A stretch of DNA of 64,000 nucleotides from Streptococcus sp. WB01_FAA12. GTDB lineage: Bacteria; Bacillota; Bacilli; Lactobacillales; Streptococcaceae. The translations under genes and the position numbers were made by a program. Below the pieces are notes generated by a model. It was given only the letters and a program-made list of their open reading frames with translations. It made no database searches and was not told the origin of the DNA. Of this stretch, positions 1-8,464 are shown piece after piece; positions within the stretch are counted from its first letter, which is position 1; every line of letters starts with the position of its first letter. The stretch is taken from positions 1-64,000 of the forward strand of contig NZ_JABAEX010000010.1 in NCBI RefSeq assembly GCF_012843315.1, read 5' to 3'.

Positions 1-3000
1 GGTTTTTCCGGTTGAGCTGGTTTCTCAGGTTCAGCCGGTTTTTCCGGTTGAGCTGGTTTTTCCGGTTGAGCTGGTTTTTCCGGTTGAGCTGGTTTTTCCG
101 GTTGAACTGGTTTCTCAGGCTCGGCTGGTTTCTCCGGTTCAGCCGGTTTTTCTGGTTGAACTGGTTTCTCAGGCTCGGCTGGTTTCTCAGGTTCAGCCGG
201 TTTTTTCGGTTCAGCCGGTTTTTCCGGTTCAGCTGGTTTCTCAGGTTCAGCTGGCTTTTCAGGTTGCGCTGGTTTTTCAAGCTCAGCTGGTTTCTCAGGT
301 TCAGCTGGCTTCTCAGGTTCAGCTGGTTTCTCAGGTTCAGCCGGTTTTTCCGGTTCAGCCGGTTTCTTAGGCTCAGCTGGTCTCTCAGGCTTAGCTGCTT
401 CAAGCTTGCTAATTTGTTCAAGAGCGGATTCTAGCGCTTTATTAACTTCTTCTTGAGTCTTGGCTTCTTGAATTGCAGTAATTGCTTGGTTTGCAAGTTC
501 AATTAATTTCTTCTTAGCGTCATTGTTAGAACCAAGCTCACCGACTTTTTTCTCGATGGCTTCTGTCAAGCTAGCCATGGCCTTATTGTATTCGATTTCC
601 GGCTGTTTCGGTTCAGCAGGCTGTTCTGGACTAGGTTCTTCGCCAGGTTTTTGGTAGTTTTCGTCCTTGCTTAGGATATCTTGCAAAGTACTTACTGTCA
701 ACATAACATCCTGAGCATCTACAGTTCCAGCGCTGAGTTGGTTTCTCAATTTGTCTAGATTTGCTTGGAAAGCTTGGCGTGCAGCAGGTATATTTTTCAA
801 TCCTGTTGGGTCAAAGTTAGCCAAATCGTCCTTCCATTTAGTGATGGATTGGAGAAGCTCTTCTTTGCTGTAGAGTTCGCTTCCTTCACCACGAGTGATG
901 AATTGATCCACCTGAATACCGATGTTTCGAGACAAATCGTTTCGATCAGGATCTAGTTGAAGGGTGACTGCGTGCAAGTTTTCGTCCAGACCTTTTAGGC
1001 TAACCAGGGTTTGATTGCCTTGGCGTTGGGCAGCGTGACCGCTAAAGTATTTCTTGCCATCAATAGTCGAAGCATTTCCCATGCCATCTTGGTAAGGAAC
1101 TTCTTTACCATCTAAGAAGACCTTGTAGATACCGTGACCTGGGTCTACAAATCCCTTGATGTCAAGTCCAGTACCGTAGAAGTAAGCTGTTACAGTTGTC
1201 TTTTTCTTTTGCTCGTCAGTTAAGCGACCAAAGGAAGCCCAAGACTCCGTCTTTTGGTACTTATCTGCTGAATTGGTTTCATGGTTCCAACCAGGACTGT
1301 AATCCAACTGACTAGCTTGGTCATCATGGCTTGTTTGATCCTTGATCAGCAATTCAGCCTTCATCACCTGAATCGTTGCATCGGTAGCAAAACCGAGCAA
1401 GGCACCATCAGAAACAGAAGTGAGCTTGGCTTTAAAGTCAAAGACAGAGTCAGCTTGTTCTGTAAAGTCAATCGTTGGGATGGTAACAGTCTTTTCTGTT
1501 TCTCCATCTTCAAAAGTCACATCTTGAGTTGTATCTTGGTAAACTTTACCGTGAACCCCAGTTCCAGGTTCTGTGATGAAGCGAACAGTAGCAGTTCCCT
1601 TGCTTCCACCAACACGTTTAATTTTAACAGTGACTGGTTTTCCTTTTTCGACTTCGTAGTTAGTAGACTCAAGTTCAAACATCCCTTTGCTATCATTGTT
1701 TAGGGTGTAGATCCCTTCTGTAGCAATCGGTTCGCCTGTTTTGTTTACAAGGGTAATAGTGTGTTGACCAGGTGCTAAATCGTCTGTTTCATATACTTTT
1801 TGGCTACGTTTACGGCTAGCGTTCTTAGTTTGCACATCCGCAACTTTTTGGCCATCAACGTAAACTGACATTTCTCCATGACCTGGGTCGACTGTAGAGA
1901 CGACATAGGCCTTGGTTCCTGTGAAGGTATAGCTTACTTTGGCATCTTTTTGATTGGTCCACATAGAAGTGCCACGAACACCTTCAGATTCATTGTACCA
2001 AGTTGTTCCAGCTGTATCCGCTGTTGTGTTTGAGTGGTATTCAAGTCCAAGAGGGTAGCCATCTGTCTTTTCAATGCTACTTGGTGTCTTGTAGACTGAG
2101 AAGTTGGTCAAGATTGGAGTTGCTTGAGCACCAGTGATGGTTACGCGGATTTTTTGTGCCTCTAAAGGCTTGCCTTGAACCAAGCGACGGTAACCAACAG
2201 TTGAACCTTCCCCGTAAGTCACCCAGCGACCGTTGATTTCAACTTCAATCTTGAAACCAGAAATACGTTGACCTTTGGCGATGTCTTCCTTGAGTTCAAC
2301 GACGTCAAAGCGTCTCTTTTGCCCTAAATCGACTGTAAAGCTACCAGTTGTGGCATTATTTGAGAGCGCCCAGCTAGTATCATCTTTACCGTCTGTCAGG
2401 TGACTTTCCTTGTAGAGGTGGTTCTGACGAGTAGAACTTGCTGTTACAGTGGCACCTTTGGCAAAGTCAGTCGCATACATTTGGTCTAGAGTTGCCTTGA
2501 ACTCCTTCAAGCGAGTCACATCCGCATCTGCAAATTTTCCTTCTTTATTTGGTGGAATGTTGAGAAGGAGTGGGGTTCCACGACCAACAGACTTGAAGTA
2601 GATATCCATCAGCTCTTTGAGTGATTTCGGCTGTTGATTGTCATGGTAGAACCAGCCAGAACGAATCGAAACGTCAGCTTCCCCTACAGAGTACATATCA
2701 CCATCTGGGTCACCATGGTTGAGGTATTCGTTTTTCACATCGTCTGTGATGTTAGCTCTCTTGACTTTATGCCAGACAGGGTCACCTGCGATACCACGTT
2801 CATTTCCGATCCAGCGAACGCTTGTCGGTTGAGCAGAGAAGATGGCGATATCTCCTTCAGCTTCTTTGATATATTTGAACCACTCATCAAAAGTATAGGT
2901 TACTTTTTGGGCACCGCTACCACGTGCACCGTCCATCCAAACTTCGATGAATTTTCCTTTATTTCCGTATTTTGGATTTCCAAGGATTTCTTTCAGTTGG

Positions 3001-5345
3001 TTGAGATAGTATTGGTTGTATTCTTTTTCGGTTGCAACATGGTATTTTGGATGATTAGCATCCCATGGTGACAAGTATACACCCATATTCATGTCATACT
3101 TGCTAGCAGATTTAGAAACTTCTTCGAGAAGGTCACCCTTTCCATCTTTCCATGGACTAGCAGCTACAGTATGGTTGGTGTACTTAGATGGGTAAGCAAC
3201 GAATCCGTCGTGGTGTTTAACAACCATAATGGTTCGTTTGAAGCCCGTTTCCTTTAGAGTGCGAATCCACTGGTCTGTATCCAAGTTGGTTGGATTGAAG
3301 TATCGAGGGTCTTCTTTCCCATTTCCCCATTCAGAATTGGTATAAGTGTTCATTCCGTAGTGGATGAAGGCTGCCAATTCTTCCTTGTGGTAATCGAGTT
3401 GAGCCTTACTTGGAAGAGGTCCATGATTGCCAATCTCAGTTTCTTTGTCTTCTGGATGAGCGACTGGTTGAGTCGGAGTCGTTGGATTAGCTGTATCAGC
3501 GACTGGCTCGTATTCAAAGACGACCTCATTCACCCCTCTTTGCTGGATCCTTGCTTCCAAGCTAGCTTTTACTGGACGGTAGCCAGTAATGTTTTTTGCA
3601 TGGAAAGTGTTGACAAAGGAAACGTCGTACTCTTGACCGTCATTATTATCAACTGTCGCCTCAGCGAGTTCAGTAGTTGTTCCTTTTTGACGGTAGTAAA
3701 CTTTGAAGGAACCTTTGTTGACTTTATAGACTACCTTGATGACACGGGTTCCAGGAGCTGTCTTGCTAACGACATTGTGGTTCCACTCATCTTTTAGTTG
3801 CTTCTGAATCTCGACCCCATCAATGGAAACAATCTGGTATTTTTCTAGGTTTTGCTTGTAGAATTCAGTTGGAGTGATTGCTTTCTTAAAATCATAGTCA
3901 AAGCCAGTTCCCACTTCTGTTTTGTCTAAGAAAGTATCGTTTTCTTTAACTGTATTGCCTGCTTCGTCCACGTGCTGGATAACGACACGTCCGTAATCAA
4001 TTCCCTTGACTAGAGTAGCGACACCGCTCTCATCAAAGGAGTACTGATTTTCTCCGATGACAGCTGTCTTATTTCTAAGCATTTCACCTTCGGGTGTAAA
4101 GTAATAACGTTTGCCATTATCACCTTGATACCAGCCCTTGACACCATATTTGTCAATGATATCTTTAACCCATTTGAGTTGTTCAGGAGAGAGGACAAGT
4201 CCACCACCAAAGCGGTCTTTCTCAGGGACACCGTTGTCAACAGTTCCGTGTTGGTGGACACCGATGACTTTTCCATCACCATTGATAATTCCACCACCAG
4301 ACAAACCAGATACAGAAGTTGTTTGATAAGTGATGCCAGTAGCTCCTTTGTCATCATAAGGATCAACGGATTTTACCTTGCCGTCAGCTTTATAGAGTTG
4401 GCCAGCTACGATAGGTTGCTTGAGCTCTTTTGAACTAGAGTCAGTTGGATAGCCAATCGTGCTGACAGGATCCCCTGCTTTGTATGTCTTATGCTCAGCG
4501 AGTGGCACAAAAGTTGCTGCTTTATTTGGGCTTGCAATTTGTATAGGGACAGGTGCCACAACCGCTGCCAAGTCATTCTGATATCCCTTGCTAAACTCTT
4601 CTTTGTTCCAGAAGTGGATATCTTTCTCTTGAAAGAGCGTGGTATTTCCTGAATTTGGCTGAGAATTCTTAACGGGAGCGTTGGATCCTAGATTGTAATA
4701 GAAGCGCGCAGAATCTCCGCCACGAATATGACCTTCTTTATCTAAAAAGTTATGAGCAACTGTCAAGAAAACGTTAGGCGCAACAAAAATACCAGACCCA
4801 GAAACGATGTATCGTTGAGCTCCACCGTTATAAATGCTGTAGACCATAGTGGCAGCAGTTGCGGGTTGTCCCTCGTAGTTGATGTGTTTGAGGTCTAAAC
4901 CGCCGTTAATGATGGCACGGTTTCCGTTCTCAGCTTCTTTTGGAGCTTCTTCCTTGTCCTTTAGAATGCTCTTAGTTTCTACTTTTGGACTAGCTTTCTG
5001 GTCAACGATAGTTTTTGTGTCGAGTTCTTTGACAGGTGTGTCTGGATAGGCACGGTCCTGAATGTCTTCAGGGAGCAAGTCAGCACTGTTGGTATCGGTA
5101 GCAGGTGTTTCTTGTTTTTCAGCTTCTACACGACCTTCTTCTTTGACTGGTTCGGTCTTGCCTTCTTCTACATCTGCGACATGTTCAATTTGCTGATCTA
5201 AATTGGATGTCGTGGCAGGAGACGTTTCGTCTGCACGCACGGATCCAGAAGCAAAAAATGCCAGTCCCACGATGACAGAGGCCACACCTACAGTTAACTT
5301 CCGAATGCTAAATGTTTGCCCTTTTTCAAAAAGGTATCGATTCAT
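1..5345 (-). CDS. Surface protein: trypsin-like serine protease fused to GH29 alpha-L-fucosidase (C-terminus off window)
   Basis: Reading down from ATG 5345-5343 there is no stop to the window edge, so at least 1781 residues are present. Residues 1-45 are a YSIRK-type signal (FSIRKLTVG). Residues about 165-385 look like a chymotrypsin/V8-fold protease with His198 (TVAHNF), Asp258 (QNDLAA) and Ser349 (SGLSGGG). A short WYQGDNGKRYYF cell-wall/glucan-binding-like repeat and MucBP-like beta domains follow (about 390-620). The GH29 catalytic domain spans about 641-950, with an FIHYGMNTY start, KHHDGF and the likely nucleophile Asp805 (EVWMDGA). Next come an F5/8-type C domain (about 955-1090), two lectin-like beta domains around a Calx-beta-like segment, helical FIVAR-like sequence and a Pro/Glu/Lys repeat tail. 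GH29-B enzymes remove alpha-1,3/1,4 fucose, as on Lewis antigens; the linkage here is inferred. The anchor motif is not visible. Confidence 0.88.
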   Translation of the reverse strand, partial: MNRYLFEKGQTFSIRKLTVGVASVIVGLAFFASGSVRADETSPATTSNLDQQIEHVADVEEGKTEPVKEEGRVEAEKQETPATDTNSADLLPEDIQDRAYPDTPVKELDTKTIVDQKASPKVETKSILKDKEEAPKEAENGNRAIINGGLDLKHINYEGQPATAATMVYSIYNGGAQRYIVSGSGIFVAPNVFLTVAHNFLDKEGHIRGGDSARFYYNLGSNAPVKNSQPNSGNTTLFQEKDIHFWNKEEFSKGYQNDLAAVVAPVPIQIASPNKAATFVPLAEHKTYKAGDPVSTIGYPTDSSSKELKQPIVAGQLYKADGKVKSVDPYDDKGATGITYQTTSVSGLSGGGIINGDGKVIGVHQHGTVDNGVPEKDRFGGGLVLSPEQLKWVKDIIDKYGVKGWYQGDNGKRYYFTPEGEMLRNKTAVIGENQYSFDESGVATLVKGIDYGRVVIQHVDEAGNTVKENDTFLDKTEVGTGFDYDFKKAITPTEFYKQNLEKYQIVSIDGVEIQKQLKDEWNHNVVSKTAPGTRVIKVVYKVNKGSFKVYYRQKGTTTELAEATVDNNDGQEYDVSFVNTFHAKNITGYRPVKASLEARIQQRGVNEVVFEYEPVADTANPTTPTQPVAHPEDKETEIGNHGPLPSKAQLDYHKEELAAFIHYGMNTYTNSEWGNGKEDPRYFNPTNLDTDQWIRTLKETGFKRTIMVVKHHDGFVAYPSKYTNHTVAASPWKDGKGDLLEEVSKSASKYDMNMGVYLSPWDANHPKYHVATEKEYNQYYLNQLKEILGNPKYGNKGKFIEVWMDGARGSGAQKVTYTFDEWFKYIKEAEGDIAIFSAQPTSVRWIGNERGIAGDPVWHKVKRANITDDVKNEYLNHGDPDGDMYSVGEADVSIRSGWFYHDNQQPKSLKELMDIYFKSVGRGTPLLLNIPPNKEGKFADADVTRLKEFKATLDQMYATDFAKGATVTASSTRQNHLYKESHLTDGKDDTSWALSNNATTGSFTVDLGQKRRFDVVELKEDIAKGQRISGFKIEVEINGRWVTYGEGSTVGYRRLVQGKPLEAQKIRVTITGAQATPILTNFSVYKTPSSIEKTDGYPLGLEYHSNTTADTAGTTWYNESEGVRGTSMWTNQKDAKVSYTFTGTKAYVVSTVDPGHGEMSVYVDGQKVADVQTKNASRKRSQKVYETDDLAPGQHTITLVNKTGEPIATEGIYTLNNDSKGMFELESTNYEVEKGKPVTVKIKRVGGSKGTATVRFITEPGTGVHGKVYQDTTQDVTFEDGETEKTVTIPTIDFTEQADSVFDFKAKLTSVSDGALLGFATDATIQVMKAELLIKDQTSHDDQASQLDYSPGWNHETNSADKYQKTESWASFGRLTDEQKKKTTVTAYFYGTGLDIKGFVDPGHGIYKVFLDGKEVPYQDGMGNASTIDGKKYFSGHAAQRQGNQTLVSLKGLDENLHAVTLQLDPDRNDLSRNIGIQVDQFITRGEGSELYSKEELLQSITKWKDDLANFDPTGLKNIPAARQAFQANLDKLRNQLSAGTVDAQDVMLTVSTLQDILSKDENYQKPGEEPSPEQPAEPKQPEIEYNKAMASLTEAIEKKVGELGSNNDAKKKLIELANQAITAIQEAKTQEEVNKALESALEQISKLEAAKPERPAEPKKPAEPEKPAEPEKPAEPEKPAEPEKPAELEKPAQPEKPAEPEKPAEPEKPAEPKKPAEPEKPAEPEKPVQPEKPAEPEKPAEPEKPVQPEKPAQPEKPAQPEKPAQPEKPAEPEKPAQPEK
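3..402. repeat. 18-bp tandem repeats encoding a (PAEPEK)n tail
   Basis: About 22 units of an 18-bp repeat run to the window edge. On the minus strand they encode six-residue units of the type PAEPEK or PAQPEK, with Lys-for-Glu variants. Such Pro-rich rods usually span the cell wall ahead of an LPXTG anchor. Copy number is expected to vary between strains. The units lie in one reading frame without spacers, so this is protein repeat and not CRISPR. Confidence 0.9.
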
Positions 5346-5467
5346 AATATACTCCTAGTTTTTAGAAAGGCAGTCAGCTACTGCCCGAGCCCAAGTCTGA
5401 CTTGGTTACAACTTGATTTAAGGATAAAAACTCTCTGATAATTTGTAAGCCACCTTACCTCCTGTGT

Positions 5468-5576
5468 ATAAAGCGCTTTCATTTTAAGATAAAAAAATTT
5501 AAAAGGTCATTTCTCCCTTAAAATGACTGGAAACTTTTAATATAACAAATATACTAAATTAATAAAAGAATTGCAA
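5468..5576 (-). promoter_or_regulatory. Promoter and cre-like site of the GH29 gene; rest of the 5346-5688 gap
   Basis: On the minus strand a -35 TTGCAA (5571-5576) and -10 TATATT (5548-5553) lie 17 bp apart. Downstream in the leader, ATAAAGCGCTTTCA (5468-5481) matches the CcpA cre consensus TGWNANCGNTNWCA at 12 of 14 positions around a perfect AAAGCGCTTT core. A leader hairpin (GTCATTT at 5506-5512 with AAATGAC at 5521-5527) and two short hairpins near the start codon (about 5370-5405) are also present. The gap is otherwise AT-rich with no coding sequence seen; the gpo terminator lies at 5633-5679. Confidence 0.55.
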
Positions 5577-5632
5577 TAGCAAAAAAGAAAAAAATAAATA
5601 TAAATTAAAGAAAATAAGTTACTTTTTAAAGA

Positions 5633-5679
5633 AAAAACGCATCCTTTCAAGGCTCAAACTAAATGAAAGGATACGTTTT
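5633..5679 (-). terminator. Rho-independent terminator after gpo
   Basis: On the minus strand AAAACG-ATCCTTTCA pairs, around one mismatch, with TGAAAGGAT-CGTTTT across a loop of about 14 nt, and a T-run follows. It lies just past the gpo stop codon and closes the operon that starts at the XRE promoter. Confidence 0.8.
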
Positions 5680-5688
5680 AAAAAGAAA

Positions 5689-6165
5689 TTAGAGTATTTT
5701 TTGGAGAGACTCTTGGATGGTTTTGGGGCCTGTTTTGGAAGAGAAGCGCTCAAGGACTTGTCCCTCTCGGCCAATGAGAAACTTAGCGAAATTCCATTCG
5801 ATTCGTTTTCCTAGCGGACCAGCTTTTTGGTCTTTCAACCAAACATAGAGAGGATCTGCTTCCTTGCCGTTGACCTTGACCTTGGCAAATCGATGGAAAG
5901 TAGTCTGATAGTGTAGGCTGCAGAAGCTATTGATTTCCTCTGCGCTGCCGGGTGCTTGTCCCATAAATTGATTGCAAGGGAAATCTAGGATTTCAAAGCC
6001 CTGATCTTGATAGCGTTCATAGAGTTCTTGAAGTCCCTGGTACTGGGGCGTTAAACCACATCCAGTAGCAGTGTTGACAATCAAGAGAACGTTACCACGA
6101 TAACTCTCTAGGGAAGTTGCTTGGTTGCTTTGGTTTAAAACGGAAAAATCATAGAGTGAAGTCAT
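5689..6165 (-). CDS. gpo: Glutathione peroxidase family (thiol peroxidase)
   Basis: This 158-residue protein has the GPx fold. The peroxidatic cysteine is Cys36 in NTATGCGLTPQY, a Cys form rather than selenocysteine; the tetrad Gln is in FPCNQF (about 66) and the Trp/Asn in EWNFAKFL (about 122-128). It reduces hydrogen or lipid peroxides; bacterial Cys-GPx enzymes usually take electrons from thioredoxin. There is no signal peptide, so it is cytosolic. Its ATG overlaps the stop of the upstream membrane protein gene (ATGA at 6162-6165), which argues for translational coupling in the XRE/DUF3278 operon rather than a promoter of its own. Confidence 0.92.
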   Translation of the reverse strand: MTSLYDFSVLNQSNQATSLESYRGNVLLIVNTATGCGLTPQYQGLQELYERYQDQGFEILDFPCNQFMGQAPGSAEEINSFCSLHYQTTFHRFAKVKVNGKEADPLYVWLKDQKAGPLGKRIEWNFAKFLIGREGQVLERFSSKTGPKTIQESLQKIL

Positions 6166-6446
6166 TGATTTATTTTCTCCTTATGTTTGTGATTTTTAGG
6201 AGTTTTTTCCTCCTGTAGTGATAGAAATCCATCAAAGATAGCAGCAATACTCAAGCCAAATACCAATAATGGGATGAGTGTATCGATTTGGACAAGTTTG
6301 TCCCAAAAAGTAGAAAGAGGAATTTGTTCGACATAGAATTCATAGAGTTTATGAAAGCACAGCAAAGTAAATAAACCAATTAGAATACCGATAAATACGA
6401 GCTGACTACGAACTCTAATCTCCTGTTTACTATAGGTTCTGTACAT
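6162..6446 (-). CDS. Small membrane protein, two predicted TM helices
   Basis: I do not recognise this 94-residue protein. It has a basic N-terminus, one hydrophobic helix at about 15-35, an amphipathic stretch, a second helix at about 55-72, and a Lys/His-rich cytoplasmic tail. The start codon lies inside the end of the 48-residue gene before it (17-nt overlap), and the stop overlaps the gpo start. Position and size suggest it works with the DUF3278 protein in the same membrane cassette, but no function can be read from the sequence. Confidence 0.65.
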   Translation of the reverse strand: MYRTYSKQEIRVRSQLVFIGILIGLFTLLCFHKLYEFYVEQIPLSTFWDKLVQIDTLIPLLVFGLSIAAIFDGFLSLQEEKTPKNHKHKEKINQ

Positions 6447-6576
6447 CGTTGAGGGCTGGAATATATACTAGGAGGAGCAATATCTCAGGAATCGGTAAGT
6501 TGCCTGAAAAGATGATGAAGAGGATTAGAGAACTAAATATAAGATGATAGGTAAGTAAGGTAAGTAGTGCTTTCAT
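6430..6576 (-). CDS. 48-residue hydrophobic peptide in the XRE cassette
   Basis: An ATG at 6576-6574, preceded by AGGTG about eight bases upstream, opens a 48-codon frame ending with TAG at 6432-6430. The peptide is almost entirely hydrophobic (MKALLTLLTY start, then LIFSSLILFIIF and EILLLLVYI), consistent with one or two membrane helices. It begins 10 bp after the DUF3278 stop and overlaps the next gene by 17 nt, so it fits tightly into the operon. No family is recognised. The packing of start and stop signals is the main argument that it is real. Confidence 0.6.
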   Translation of the reverse strand: MKALLTLLTYHLIFSSLILFIIFSGNLPIPEILLLLVYIPALNDVQNL

Positions 6577-6586
6577 AAGTTTTCAC

Positions 6587-7129
6587 CTATTCGTCATCTT
6601 GATCTTTCTTAGCTTTTTCAATGCGACGGGAGATGATAATTTGTATAATCAATCCGAAGAAGAAAGATTGGAGAATACTTGAAAAAATATTTTTAAAAGT
6701 GAGAAGAGACTGAAGATAGTCCTGACTCTCACCTAGTAGTATATGGAGAAGAGGGGTTACAAAAAAACTCATCAATCCATAGACTATCCCCGCTTTAAGA
6801 CCTGGGTAGTGTAGTTGCTTGCTTTCTTTCTCATTCAGCATATCTAGATCAATGACTGTGATGCCTGTTTTCCTGGTTTGGGAGAGCACATAGAGAGCAG
6901 AAATCATCGAAATACCGAATACCACAAGAGGATAGCCGATAGCGACAATTTGCGGATATTTATAAGCAAGGACAAAGGGAATAAGATTACCTAAAGTCAT
7001 GAGGTAAAAGAGAATCACAAAGATTTTATTTCCGATGCGGTCAGCTTCGCGTCGTTTGTGTTCATCAAGTGGTCCTGAAATGCCATAAATGCGTTTGATA
7101 AGTTTTTCAGTGAAGGTTTCTTTTTTCAT
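6587..7129 (-). CDS. DUF3278 family membrane protein
   Basis: This 180-residue protein resembles the DUF3278 family found next to small XRE regulators in streptococci. A charged N-terminal segment (KLIKRIYGISGPLDEHKRREADRIGNK) is followed by four predicted TM helices in two pairs (about 35-55 and 62-82, then 112-132 and 145-165) and a charged C-terminus. It starts 15 bp after the XRE stop with the SD AAGGAG. The biochemical role of the family is unknown to me; a membrane-stress or sensor role is only suggested by its pairing with the regulator. Confidence 0.75.
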   Translation of the reverse strand: MKKETFTEKLIKRIYGISGPLDEHKRREADRIGNKIFVILFYLMTLGNLIPFVLAYKYPQIVAIGYPLVVFGISMISALYVLSQTRKTGITVIDLDMLNEKESKQLHYPGLKAGIVYGLMSFFVTPLLHILLGESQDYLQSLLTFKNIFSSILQSFFFGLIIQIIISRRIEKAKKDQDDE

Positions 7130-7144
7130 GAGTTTGCTCCTTTT

Positions 7145-7339
7145 TTAAAAATCGTCTTCCCAAAAGAGACTGTTGAGGTCAGTTTGGAGGCTGCGGGCGA
7201 GATTGAGACAGAGTTCCAGAGTTGGATTGTACTTGTCATTTTCAATCATGTTGATGGTCTGTCTCGAGACACCGATATCTTTGGCGAGCTCGAGCTGGGA
7301 AATGCCCAGTTCCTTGCGGAATTCTTTGACACGGTTCAT
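7145..7339 (-). CDS. XRE-family HTH regulator
   Basis: This 64-residue protein consists of little more than an HTH_3 domain: the helix-turn-helix lies in ISQLELAKDIGVSRQTINMIE with a typical KYNPTLELCLNLARSL third and fourth helix. It has no effector domain, like the small Cro/CI-type repressors that head DUF3278 cassettes. Its promoter contains a consensus -35/-10 pair bracketed by two related 16-bp dyads (7361-7376 and 7404-7419), so autorepression is likely. It is the first gene of an operon that reaches gpo. Confidence 0.85.
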   Translation of the reverse strand: MNRVKEFRKELGISQLELAKDIGVSRQTINMIENDKYNPTLELCLNLARSLQTDLNSLFWEDDF

Positions 7340-7360
7340 AGGGTCTTCTTTCTGATTTAT

Positions 7361-7419
7361 GTCGTATATATTTGACTATATTATATTCTTTCGAGAGGGA
7401 CGTGTCAAGTATATATGAC
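7361..7419 (-). promoter_or_regulatory. XRE operon promoter with paired operators
   Basis: On the minus strand -35 TTGACA (7403-7408) and -10 TATAAT (7380-7385) are both perfect and 17 bp apart. GTCGTATATATTTGAC at 7361-7376 and GTCAAGTATATATGAC at 7404-7419 are inverted copies of one 16-bp dyad (14 of 16 identical after reverse complement), centred 43 bp or about four helical turns apart. One covers the -35, the other the transcription start. This is a textbook layout for looping or cooperative repression by the XRE protein. Confidence 0.75.
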
Positions 7420-7457
7420 ATTTTTTGGAGAATTTTTTTCGAAGGTCTCTAGCTTTG

Positions 7458-7494
7458 TCTGACAAGTGCAAGCTGGTCAGATTTGTGGTAAAAT
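7458..7494 (+). promoter_or_regulatory. Candidate promoter of the rsmH operon
   Basis: An extended -10 (TGGTAAAAT at 7486-7494) ends only nine bases before the rsmH ATG. No good -35 is visible; instead a dyad TCTGAC (7458-7463) / GTCAGA (7476-7481) occupies the region. If this -10 is used the transcript would be almost leaderless. Confidence 0.4.
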
Positions 7495-7503
7495 AGATAG
7501 GAT

Positions 7504-8454
7504 ATGACAAAAGAATTTCATCATGTAACGGTCTTGCTTCATGAAACGATTGATATGCTTGACGTGAAACCTGACGGTATCTACGTTGATGCGACCTTGG
7601 GCGGAGCAGGCCATAGCGAGTATTTATTAAGTAAATTGAGCGAAAAAGGGCATCTCTATGCCTTTGATCAGGACCAGAATGCCATTGACAATGCGCAAAA
7701 ACGTTTGGCACCCTATATCGAAAAAGGGATGGTGACTTTTATCAAGGATAACTTCCGTCATTTGCAGGCACGTTTGCAAGAGGCTGGTGTCCGTGAAATT
7801 GATGGAATTTGTTATGACTTGGGAGTTTCCAGTCCTCAGCTGGATCAGCGTGAACGTGGTTTTTCTTATAAAAAGGATGCGCCACTGGATATGCGGATGA
7901 ATCAGGAAGCTGGTCTGACAGCCTATGAGGTGGTCAATCATTATGACTATCATGACTTAGTTCGGATCTTTTTCAAGTATGGGGAGGATAAATTCTCTAA
8001 ACAGATTGCCCGGAAGATTGAGCAAGCGCGTGAAGTGAAACCAATCGAGACGACGACTGAACTGGCAGAGATTATCAAGTCTGCCAAACCTGCCAAGGAG
8101 CTCAAGAAAAAGGGGCACCCTGCCAAGCAGATTTTTCAGGCTATCCGAATCGAAGTCAATGATGAGCTAGGGGCAGCTGATGAATCCATCCAGCAGGCCA
8201 TGGACATGCTGGCTCTGGATGGTAGAATCTCAGTCATTACTTTCCATTCTTTGGAAGACCGCTTGACCAAGCAGTTGTTTAAGGAGGCTTCAACAGTGGA
8301 AGTTCCAAAAGGCTTGCCCTTCATTCCAGACGATCTTAAGCCTAAGATGGAATTGGTATCCCGTAAGCCAATCTTGCCAAGTGCCGAAGAGCTAGAAGCC
8401 AACAATCGTTCGCATTCAGCCAAGTTGCGCGTGGCTAGAAAAATTCACAAGTAA
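7504..8454 (+). CDS. rsmH: 16S rRNA m4C1402 methyltransferase RsmH (MraW)
   Basis: The 316-residue product matches MraW/RsmH in length and motifs: [11 protein letters not shown] at the start, the AdoMet-binding [15 protein letters not shown] (about 27-41), and the family signature [14 protein letters not shown]. It methylates N4 of C1402 in 16S rRNA using AdoMet. It is the first gene of the streptococcal division/wall cluster rsmH-ftsL-pbpX-mraY, with 10 bp to ftsL. The GH29 and XRE cassettes diverge from it, so transcription starts in the short gap before it. Confidence 0.97.
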   Translation: MTKEFHHVTVLLHETIDMLDVKPDGIYVDATLGGAGHSEYLLSKLSEKGHLYAFDQDQNAIDNAQKRLAPYIEKGMVTFIKDNFRHLQARLQEAGVREIDGICYDLGVSSPQLDQRERGFSYKKDAPLDMRMNQEAGLTAYEVVNHYDYHDLVRIFFKYGEDKFSKQIARKIEQAREVKPIETTTELAEIIKSAKPAKELKKKGHPAKQIFQAIRIEVNDELGAADESIQQAMDMLALDGRISVITFHSLEDRLTKQLFKEASTVEVPKGLPFIPDDLKPKMELVSRKPILPSAEELEANNRSHSAKLRVARKIHK

Positions 8455-8464
8455 GAGGAAAAAC

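Noticed and set aside
12..434. Plus-strand open frame rich in Phe/Arg/Leu
   Set aside because: It is the complement of the (PAEPEK)n repeat of the minus-strand fucosidase protein; codon bias and repeats explain it.
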